Assembly (NCBI RefSeq): GCF_018812025.1
Contig: NC_063045.1
Coordinates: 58,866,383 to 58,930,382, forward strand
DNA from: Megalobrama amblycephala
Taxonomy: Eukaryota > Chordata > Actinopteri > Cypriniformes > Xenocyprididae
Direction of reading: 5' to 3'
DNA: 64,000 nt
The position numbers and the translations under genes are program-made. Below, one piece after another: positions 54,751 through 64,000 of the stretch (position 1 is the first letter of the stretch; each line of letters begins with the position of its first letter). The notes beneath the pieces were generated by a model, which did no database searches, was not told where the DNA came from, and saw nothing but the letters and a program-made list of their open reading frames with translations.

Positions 54751-54998
54751 GTAAATGGATGTTATGATTTAGAGAATTACTCCATTCCTCATCTTTTCTC
54801 ATTTCATTCCTTATTATTTTGCTGCTTTTTGCTCATATGTCTTGCTCTAGGAACAATTCTCCCAAAACCTCATTTACTTGTCCCAAACCCCTTTGACTTT
54901 ATTTAATTTGTGGAAGACGAAGGGGGAAGTTTACCTGCTATTTTCTGTTCAGTGAAACTGTTGAGCTCCAAAAAGGACAAAAGTGCAGCATAAAAGTA

Positions 54999-56522
54999 CA
55001 GTAGTGGGCAAAAGTGATGTCTTATAGGAAAATTGACATTTATACCCTTCGTTCAAATGTTATTTAAAATTAGTTAAAGATTTTGTAAGCATATTGTGTA
55101 GTTGTGCTTGAAGTCAATTGTTAATTGCGACTTTTTAGTCAGAATTGCGAGTTATACATTCAGAAATTTGTGATATAATGTCAGAATTGCAAGATATAAA
55201 GTCAGAATTGTGAGTTAAAAAGTCAGAATTGCATGATATAAATTCAGAATTGTGAGATATAAAGTCAGAATTGCAAGTTATAAAGTCAGAATTTTGAGAT
55301 ATAAAGTCAGAATTGTGAGTTAAAAAGTCAGAATTGCGAGTTATAAAGTCAGAATTGCGAGTTATAAAGTCAGAATTGCAAGATATAAAGTCAGAATTGT
55401 GAGTTAAAAAGTCAGAAATGCGAGTTATAAAGTCAGAATTTTGAGATATAAAGTCAGAATTGCAAGTTATAAAGTCAGAATTGCAAGTTATAAAGTCAGA
55501 ATTTTGAGATATAAAGTCAGAATTGCGAGATATAAGTCAGAATTGTGAGTTAAAAAGTCAGAATTGCAAGTTATAAAGTCAGAATCGCGTGATATAAAGT
55601 CAGAATTGCAAGTTATAAAGTCAGAATTACCAGTTATAAAGTCAGAATTTTGAGATATAAAGTCAGAATTGCGAGATATAAAGTCAGAATTGTGAGTTAA
55701 AAAGTCAGAATTGCAAGTTATAAAGTCAGAATCGCGAGATATAAAGTCAGAATTGCGTGATATAAAGTCAGAATTGCAAGTTATAAATTCAGAATTTTGA
55801 GATATAAAGTCAGAATTGCGAGTTAAAAAGTCAGAATTGCAAGTTATAAAGTCAGAATCGCGAGATATAAAGTCAGAATTGCGTGATATAAAGTCAGAAT
55901 TGCAAGTTATAAAGTCAGAATTTTGAGATATAAAGTCAGAATTGTGAGTTAAAAAGTCAGAATTGCAAGTTATAAAGTCAGAATCACGAGATATAAAGTC
56001 AGAATTGCGAGTTAAAAAGTCAGAATTGCAAGTTATAAAGTCAGAATCACGAGATATAAAGTCAGAATTGCGTGATATAAAGTCAGAATTGCAAGTTATA
56101 AATTCAGAATTGTGAGTTAAAAAGTCAGAATTGTGAGATATAAAGTCAGAATTGCAAGATATAAAGTCAGAATTGTGAGATATAAAGTCAGAATTGCGAG
56201 TTATAAAGTCAGAATTGCAAGATATAAAGTCAGAATTGTGAGTTATAAAGTCAGAATTGTGAGATATAAAGTCAGAATTGCAAGTTATAAAGTCAGAATT
56301 GCAAGTTATAAAGTCAGAATTGCAAGATATAAAGTCAGAATTGTGAGATATAAAGTCAGAATTGCGAGTTATAAAGTCAGAATTGCGAGTTATAAAGTCA
56401 GAATTTTGAGATTTAAAGTCAGAATTGCAAGTTATAAAGTCAGAATTGCGAGTTAAAAAGTCGCAATTACCTTTTTTTCATTTCATGACGGAAACAAGCT
56501 TACATACTTTTGACCACTACTG
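54999..56522. mobile_element. Tc1/mariner-type MITE enclosing the long 21-bp array
   Basis: Ends CAGTAGTGGGCAAAAG / CTTTTGACCACTACTG (one mismatch), with TA on both sides (54997-54998, 56523-56524). Confidence 0.65.
55127..56467. repeat. 21-bp minisatellite array, ~64 units
   Basis: Unit AGTCAGAATTGCGAGATATA plus A, with variants (TTGCAAGTTATAA, TTTTGAGATATAA, TCGCGAGATATAA). 21 bp is a whole number of codons, so frames stay open: the 107-codon frame at 56133-56456 is a 7-residue repeat (YKVRIAS). The right edge GACGGAAACAAGCTTACATA is the TATGGAAGC-family terminus. Confidence 0.95.
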
Positions 56523-56529
56523 TACACTG

Positions 56530-57940
56530 TAAAAGAGTCAAAGTTCATCACAAGTAGCTTTTCCACAAGTTGAGATAAATATTAATGTATAGAATGGGCA
56601 CACACGTGCAAAATACAAAACATCAACATGGTAACATACATGACACTAAAATAATAAATATAAACATTTATTTATCAACATAAGATGTAAAAAAAAACGT
56701 AATGTACATAAGTGATAACAAAAAACTTTTAATGTCAATGTAAAATATAAGATGACTTCCAAAAACTGTGAATTTAACTGTATTTTGATGTAAAATTACA
56801 TGAAATGCATGTTAGATTTTTTCACTGTATACAGAAAGGAAACATGCTGTTAACCAATTAGCAGGTTTTCACCATAGCATTTTTACAGTCTTTTACTGTA
56901 AAAAATGATTTTTTTTTTTTCTTCTGGAGTCATATGAAGCTTTCTGTAAGAAACAGACCCAAGTTTAATAAGTTGCACTGTTTGCTGTCACTGTATGAAG
57001 AAGAGCAGCATCAGCATTGTGCAAAACATCTCCTTTTGCGCTCAACGGGAAGAAAGAAAGTCATCCGGTACAGTTTTGGAATTACATCTCTGTCCGAGTC
57101 AGTAAATGATGGCAGAATTTACATTTTGTGTGCTAAAACTTGCACTGAATGACAAAGACTTTGGATTATTTGTCATGCAAAGAGAAGTGGGAAGCTCAGC
57201 CACGATGTGCATTTAAAAGACTCTATAAAACTAATCAGAAAACCTCTAACCCAGCAGCGGCCCTCAGTAATGACTGATTAACAGCTGCGTTCACATTGAC
57301 TGAATATAAAGACTTCTCCAAAGTTATCGGTAAATAGAATGAAATTAACAAAGGCCCCCAAAACTAATTAAACATTTAAAGAAATTATTTGCTGATTAAG
57401 GGGCTTCTGCTACCATCCAGAATGCACTTTGTCCTTTTCACAGCCACCGTAATGTGGCATTAAATTGAGTTGAGATTTATTTTGGTGCCTCAATTAGACA
57501 TTTCTTTTACCCTTTATAATTAAATGCGCCATGCTTAACCGGCCACAAAGGAGAGAAACATTTTAGAGGCGTTTCACTCTGACAGCGAGTAGAATTGAGA
57601 CGAAGAAGCATTCACCACACGTCTCGTGGTGTAACGAGACCATCAGAGCGCCAGGCGCAAGGGTTTTTTGCCAACTTTCTCACCCTTATTGATAGTCTGT
57701 ATTTAACAGCTCCAGAAACATCGCTAATGGCATCTAAATTACGATTGATTGTGACATGACAGCGGCGTGAGGTCTGCCCTTCAGAAGCGCCTCTGACTGT
57801 CCTCAGCTGCGGTTTAAACAGTTTGTCACTAAAAGCCATCCGCCACTAAATGACCAATTTATGTGATTACTTTTGAATGCTTTATGGTGATTAGTCAATT
57901 AAACCTCATTAAGTTACATTTGGTATCTTTTTTATATGCA
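56530..57940. other. Intron, nothing recognised
   Basis: No repeat ends or exons supported. Confidence 0.4.
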
Positions 57941-59090
57941 GTAGTTATCTGAAGATATAGAATTATTACTATAAAACAAATGTATGGAATTCCTTCAGTT
58001 TTCATTACAAATGACAGTGTATATATATTTTATATTCATTACATTTATATTAATTCATAATGTATTTACCTTTTTATATTTATATTAATATGAATAAATA
58101 TAATCAATATTAATATAAACATATTTATATTAATTCATTCATATTTTGATATTATTTACATACATTTCCCAAATTCTTTTTTTTGTTGTTGCAGTAATTA
58201 CATCCAATTTTGATTTATCATCACAAATATGGATTTTCTTTCAGTTTTCATTATGAATTATAATTTGTATTTGTTCATTTATATGTATTTTATTTATAAA
58301 TTATATGTATCGATTTAATGAATACATATTAGTTAAATGTATATTCATTAATTTAACTAATTAAATGCATGTTAATTTATAATACATTCATATTGTATAT
58401 TAATTCATTTGTATTTGTATATTATTTAATTTAATTTCCATGTATATTGGTATATTGTTTTATTGTTTCCAATATTAAATTTTTTTGCAGTAGTTATCCA
58501 AAGTTGAATTATCACCATAAAACAAAGACATGAAATTCCCTCAGTTTTCATTACAAATTATATTGTTTTATATTCATTACATTTAAATTAATTTATAATA
58601 TTTTTGCCGATACATATTTATATTAATATTAATTCATATAAGCAATATTAAATAATATTAAATAATATACACATATTTATATTAATTAATTCATATTTTT
58701 ATATTATTTATATACATTTCCCTAAATCTTTTTTTGCAATAATTACATCCAATTTTGATTTATCATCAAAAACCATAGATATGGAATTCTTTCAGTTTTC
58801 ATTATGAATTATAATTTTTATTTGTTAATTTATATTTTATTAATTATATGTGTTAAATATTTAATCAATACATGTTAGTTAAATATATATATATATATAT
58901 TAATTTAATTAATTTATATGAATTAAATGTATATTAATTTGTAATATATTTATTTTGTATATTAATTAATTTGTATTTTATATTATTTATATTAATTTTC
59001 CCAATCTTTTTTGCAGTGTTGAATTATCATCATAGATATGGAATTCCTTCATTGTTCTTCGTAATAATGAAATGTACATAAATGTATTGC
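57940..59090. repeat. AT-rich tandem repeat, ~5 units of 250-300 bp
   Basis: GGAATTCCTTCAGTTTTCAT and its variants recur near 57986, 58242, 58530, 58783 and 59040, followed by TATATTAATT-rich filler and CCAATTTTGATTTATCATCA. Ends ~260 bp before the last exon. Confidence 0.8.
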
Positions 59091-59346
59091 ATATTTTATT
59101 AGTATTAATATAATGAATATTAAATAATATGCATTTATTTTTATTCATTTGTATTTTTATTTACAGTAGTTTTATTTATATTACTCCCCCTAATAAAGTT
59201 TTTTTATTTTTCATTTTCAAAAGTTAGTCAACCATGTGAAAACAGTGTGACATCACACATTTTGCATTATTTCACTATCCAAAGATAATGAGTCATGAAG
59301 TCCAGAGGTTCCTCACTGTTTTGCGTGTCACTGTGCTGTTTTTCAG

Positions 59347-59543
59347 GTGTCATTGCCGTCGTGATATTTGTGAGTCTCGCCGCGCTGGCTGTGATGGCGC
59401 GATTCCTGTACCGGCGGAAAGAAACGTTTCAGACCCAAGAGCCCAAAGCGGGAAAAACAGACGACAGTCCCGAAACGCCCTTTAACACGGATCCAAACTC
59501 ACAGAGCATTATCAGTGACAACCAAAAAGAATATTTCATATGA
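59347..59543 (+). CDS. cntnap5: cntnap5 last exon: transmembrane helix and cytoplasmic tail
   Basis: Acceptor CTGTTTTTCAG; stop TGA at 59541-59543. Starts GVIAVVIFVSLAALAVMARF, a hydrophobic helix continuing the IGG of the previous exon, then basic LYRRK and a ~45-residue tail ending NQKEYFI. The juxtamembrane basic segment corresponds to the protein 4.1-binding region of Caspr tails. The terminal Y-F-I is a class II type PDZ-binding pattern and is shared with remembered CNTNAP5 (REYFI). Longer out-of-frame reading frames over this exon are shadows. Confidence 0.96.
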
Positions 59544-59940
59544 CGCTCTTTCACCTCGTATCGGACTAATCCAGTTAAACCAATGGACTGAAATGCCTTG
59601 TCGAGTCTAGAGACATTAACATTCACGGTGCATTATGGGAAACCGTCCGAGAGACTGTCAGCCGACAAGGCAGCTGAAAAGGAGCGACGTGTCCCTCCGT
59701 TTATGCCCTTTTTGTACATAAAACATTTATTGTCCAGAGATTTGGCACAATAGTACGGTTTCTAAGGTGTGTATAATGACATTCATTGGTTGTAAATATT
59801 CTTTTGAAATGAAACTTTGTAACGTCACCTCCTCCTTCTGCCTTTGAACGGATCAGTGCTCAGTATTACATTTAACGGAGTCAAAGAAGCGATCGTTGTG
59901 TAACTAAATCGAAATAAATGTGAGTTGGCGAGTGTGATGT
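59544..59940 (+). other. cntnap5: cntnap5 3' untranslated region (approximate end)
   Basis: Non-coding sequence after the stop codon leading to the polyadenylation signal at 59913. The real transcript end is not observable from sequence alone; longer 3'UTRs are common in this family. Confidence 0.6.
59913..59918 (+). promoter_or_regulatory. Polyadenylation signal AATAAA
   Basis: Canonical hexamer 370 bases after the cntnap5 stop, followed at 59932-59948 by GTGTGATGTTGTTGTG, a GU-rich downstream element. Best candidate for mRNA 3' end formation. Confidence 0.6.
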
Positions 59941-60201
59941 TGTTGTGAATACATGCGTTCGTGCAAAAGACTTGAGATTTTGCGGAAACGCACAAGGCTG
60001 TATACTCCGTATTTATCACTCTTGCAGTTTTCCCGTGCTTTTTCTCAATGATTTGCCATTTGGAACAAAAAATACATCCTATGACAGTTGTTTATTGTGG
60101 ACAAAGTGTGTCTCTGGTCCTTGAGTCTTTTTTTTGTCTCTTAATAAGCTACACATTTATTCATGTATTTCTATTGAATTTCATGCCACAAGAAAAAAAT
60201 G

Positions 60202-62091
60202 TAAAGGGGTCCTACTACGCTTTTTTAACACATTCATCTTTCTTTAGTGTGTGATGTTGCTGTTTTAAAGCACAAACACGCTCCAGCAGGAGTTATTCTC
60301 TATATCTGTTTCTGAACTCCCTGAAACGCCTCCATTGTAGTCTTGAGTTTTCTTCCGGGAACAAACACGTCACAATATTCCTCATTTAAATAATTCCCGC
60401 CCAAAATATACACAAATTAAAGGGGCGTGGCCTGGTTGAGTTAGTAAGTAGTGTGTCGAAACTATAGACTGTATAAAACAATGGACATGGTGTCCATGAT
60501 GTAGGTTCTGAAGAGCATTTTTGAAGCCCAAAAGTGGGCGGAGCCAGACGTTGCCATCTTGGCAGCATGTCACCACGTCACTCCTGGATGACCAAAAATG
60601 GGCAAAGAGGCGGGACGTGGGTGGAGCTGTGGTGCCTGGTTGCTGAAACCATGCCCGCCTAGCTCGATGTGATCAAGTTAGCTCAGGCTAAGCAGCTATA
60701 TATCTATCTATCTTAGATACTATCTAAAATATAAATAATGATAAGAAATTGTACTGTACATCATTTCAAAGTTCTAAGGGGTTACTGTTTGTTTTATGAC
60801 ACTCCAGCAACAGTAATATTGTAATTTGTGTCGGGCGTGCAAATGACAACACACAAAATCAAAACGCGACTTCATACCTTTGTAATGAAATGGCGATCGC
60901 GTGATGGATTCAGTCCGTCGCACTTGGGTAAAATGTCCATGAGCGTCCATTGAAAAACATCCAACAGCACTTTTTGTCCATATTGTCCATTTTTTGTGTC
61001 ATATTTCTTCTGAACAATCTGCTCTCCATCATTGTTCTTCAAAAAATGATGCCATCTGAGCACCGTTTATGTTGTGAAACTGTATACAATCGTATACATT
61101 GGACTCTCACAAACAAATGAGCCATCGTCCAAATTATATTTTTCAAAACTGCGCAGCAGTTTTAGTTATAATATCCAAGCAGTGCTGTTGGATTTTGTGG
61201 TGTCTTGAGAGACATATTCTCCAGCCATTGTCATTGTAAATCTGACAGACAAAACTTTTATCCAATGCCAAGACGATTCAACAACAATGCCCAGTTCAGT
61301 GGCTGGAATTAGCTGAGGTGACGTGACGGCTAACAGACAGCAGACAAACGGCTAGTAGTGACAGCAGCGGGAATCCACCTGTCACTCAAGTGGCCACACC
61401 CTTAATTATGCAGAACTTTAAGGCTTAATATAATTTAAATGGATAAGTTATTAAAAAAAATCACCCCCTCACAGTTGTCATGAAGGACAAAATTAGCTAT
61501 ATAGACCAAACCACTTTTTGTACCAGGCTGTAAACATATTATTTTCTGCCGTAAAGTTGGGCATTTTAACATGGGGGGTCTATGGGATTGACTCTAGCGG
61601 CCAGATGAATTGCAGTTTAAGTCACTTCCGTGTTGGATTCAAGAGAGAGACCGGAAGGTTGCTGCTTGGATGAAACTCACAGTAAAGGTAAGGGGCATGG
61701 CATTTCCCGAGCACGCTCGAAGCAGTTGACCAATCACAACACACTGGTCCTGTCAACTCCTAAATTAATCTGCAACAGTCAGGTGGTACAGCCGTCATGT
61801 GGTACAATTCGGAGCCTCTCAGAAAATTATGAGTTTACAAGTTGTAATTATAAGCTCTACGAGAATGTGAACGCTTTTTACTAGTTGGAATATTGTAATT
61901 ATGGTAATTACATGGCGTGAGTGCACCTTTCAACTAAACAGAGCGTTACTGACAGACTGGGAAGAGAGGAGCTGCAACAATGGAGAATATGGAGGAAATA
62001 ATGAACATTGCATGAAGCATGAAAACGTGTTCTAGTAGAGCTCAAAAACAAAATTAAGACTTTGAAAAAGGGCATAATAGATCACCTTTAA
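60202..62091. mobile_element. TTAAAGGGG-type DNA element with nested element
   Basis: Left TAAAGGGGTCCTACTACGC, right GGGCATAATAGATCACCTTT then AA; imperfect inverted ends. A second, TATAGACTGTATAAAACAAT-starting repeat is nested at about 60464-61665. Short frames show no transposase domain. Confidence 0.65.
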
Positions 62092-62559
62092 CACAGGAAA
62101 GTATAAAGAATGTAAACAGTGCATTTTGATTTCATGCATCTCCAAAAGACCAAGACGAAGTCTCCAAGGTTTTCTGCTTTCTGTGATGTTTTCGGTCAAA
62201 AGTAAATGACGTTAAATCATGTTGTCAAATACTTCAGCAGCACATGAGCCACAGGATCATTCGTGAACAAAGCGTTGCTGACAGCCTCATGTGAAACACA
62301 AAACACTGAAAGGTTCCCGCACGCTTTCTGACTTGCACTCGACGCAGCTGGATTTTGAAACGCTAATGCCTTTGATGTGATTTGAAAGAAATGATGTATA
62401 ATAGCAGGCTGTAAAACTGAGCGACACTGACAGAGAAAAACACAGATTATGACTAAGTTACTGTTGTGATATGATTGGAGAAAAAAATCACATTCAAAAA
62501 AAATCTTCAATCTCAAAGTCAACTATGTGGTCAAGGCCTCACAAAATCTGATCACACTT

Positions 62560-62660
62560 TACAATAAGGTCTCATTTGATAACATTAGTTAATGCATTAC
62601 CTAACATGAACTAACAATGAGCAATATATTTTAAAAGCATTTATTAATCTTTGTTAATGA
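62560..62660. repeat. Fragment of an ACACTTTACAATAAGGTCTC interspersed repeat
   Basis: ACACTTTACAATAAGGTCTC followed by TTAGTTAATGCATTACCTAA and ACATGAACTAACAATGAGCA, a common fish MITE end. Confidence 0.6.
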
Positions 62661-62853
62661 TAGACGGATATATATTGTCTGATTCATTTATTCCATAGGG
62701 ATATTTCATGATAATAGGTGGTTAACTAAGTTAAAGTGAGTGGTATTTGTCTGATCATGTGACCCTGACATAATGCCAGCGACCCATTAGATGTAAAATA
62801 AAGTAAGATTTTCTAGACCACTGATATGACTGGATTCTTCATCACATGTTTGT

Positions 62854-62941
<88 letters not shown>
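62854..62941. repeat. (TAGA)n microsatellite, ~22 units
   Basis: Uninterrupted TAGA; the YLSIYLS reading frame across it is an artefact. Confidence 0.97.
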
Positions 62942-63014
62942 GTTCAGTGTTCTGCAGTGACCCTCGTGTGCTTTAGTGAGTCTCTGTTTCTGCTCACTTC
63001 TCATCATCTATTCT

Positions 63015-63103
63015 TCAGGTGAGGCTCGTCTTCATGAAGTCCTCGTATGTTCTTCCCCTGAGTCTCACCGTCACGTTACAGTCACAGCGTTTAGCCATCT
63101 GCT
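63015..63103 (-). CDS. Candidate terminal exon of an unidentified minus-strand gene
   Basis: Minus-strand acceptor CTTTTCTACTCAG, then a frame reading QMAKRCDCNVTVRLRGRTYE and DFMKTSLT before TGA (63015-63017). Amino-acid composition looks protein-like and differs from surrounding AT-rich noise, but I do not recognise the family and no partner exon is visible in the last 900 bases. It may be chance. Confidence 0.25.
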
Positions 63104-63139
63104 CTGAGTAGAAAAGTAGATAGAGCAGAAACACAGAGG

Positions 63140-63179
<40 letters not shown>

Positions 63180-64000
63180 GTCTTTCAGGAAAGGTGACCC
63201 TCAGCTCACAGCTGAAATATGACATCTGAAAATAAAAGATCTGATCAGTTTTAGTATCATAAAAGTAAACAAAAGCAGCTCAGCAGATGTGCGTCTCTAC
63301 AGCATGACAAGCTGTGACTGTGTTAGTGTGTTTGGTTATGGATTATTCATAATTTTTTTGTGCTGAGCAAGACATTTAGAATCTTCTTTTCTTTGGCTAG
63401 AAAAGTTTTTATCCTTTATGAACATATAGATTTTTTTTTCTGAGCACATTAGCTAATGTCTGTCTTATATCTATCTATCTCATTCTGCTCTGGGTCAGTT
63501 AATTTAAATCTACACTCAAAGTCCCTGGAAAACTGTATATATAAATAGACAGGCTGTATACATTAAATCTGCTCAGACATTTCCTGTCCCGACATCATCA
63601 CGTATTTTCAATCAAACTCACATCAGTAATTATCGTCTCAATAGTTACAGCTCTTTCGTACTTCAGTTAATTCCCATATATTTGTGTGAGTGTGTGTTTC
63701 ACAGGTGCACCGTATGGAAAAAGAGTCAGGATTGTATTATGCCACACTCGTTCAGTGTGTTCAGTGATGGACTGTTTGCACTCACTCCTGAAACACACTC
63801 TGTGTCAGGTGTCAGGTGTCAGCGTGCAGTCGCCCAGGCAAATATAAAATAATATTTGTTGACAGATTTTAAATGTTGCTTTACAGGTGCTCAAAAACAC
63901 ATTTAAATGGGCTTCAAGGAAAGTTCACATTCAAAACAAGTTGAACTCTGTGCACTGCATCTGTGATATGCTGTTGATCGCTATGCAAAATAACACATCT
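63104..64000. other. Flank with (CA)n microsatellite at 63141-63178
   Basis: No exon or repeat terminus recognised beyond the (CA)n run. Confidence 0.5.

Noticed and set aside
56133..56456. 107-codon repetitive basic protein
   Set aside because: Translation of the 21-bp minisatellite; it stays open only because the unit is a multiple of three.
55127..56467. CRISPR-like array
   Set aside because: Units are contiguous without unique spacers, and the context is a vertebrate intron.

Overview
The window is a vertebrate (ray-finned fish) genomic segment, most likely from a cyprinid. The evidence is long introns with GT-AG borders, an AT-rich background, dense DNA-transposon and MITE remains, and several interspersed repeats typical of carp/zebrafish-type genomes (for example the family starting TTAAAGGGATAGTTCACCC). 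No prokaryotic, plasmid or phage features were seen.

One gene dominates. Fourteen plus-strand exons between 15618 and 59543 encode about 757 residues: the C-terminal ~58% of a contactin-associated protein (Caspr/neurexin IV family). The best match is cntnap5. Domain order is EGF-like (15618-15724), fibrinogen-like (21484-27519), laminin G (27697 to the first part of 38138-38377), second EGF-like (rest of that exon), last laminin G (39877-53597), membrane-proximal stalk (54679-54750), then transmembrane helix and short cytoplasmic tail ending EYFI (59347-59543). Every junction keeps frame and no exon carries a stop or frameshift, so the gene looks functional. The 5' exons (signal peptide, discoidin, first two laminin G domains) lie upstream of the window; 1-15617 reads as intron.

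The remaining ~95% is intron and 3' flank filled with mobile DNA. Elements with both ends visible include: a 1.7-kb TIR element splitting an older MITE (4157-5880); hAT-like elements with 8-bp target duplications (6328-7335, 19585-20448, 47372-48302) and a hAT-like TIR pair (29009-30372); a Tc1/mariner copy with a dead transposase (15866-17415); a TTAA-flanked Kolobok-like element keeping a THAP zinc-finger fragment (35723-36992); TTAA-ended elements (41432-42192, 44569-45476, 60202-62091); and a family with TIR TAYGGAAG, apparent 6-bp target duplications and internal arrays of 21-22-bp repeats (19473-20703, 24690-25020, 26474-27098, 46888-48444, partial 26311 and 55127-56506). Several of these arrays have themselves been targets of later insertions.

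Downstream of cntnap5 (59544-64000) are the 3'UTR with a polyadenylation signal at 59913, a nested transposon block, two microsatellites, and a weak minus-strand candidate terminal exon (63015-63103).
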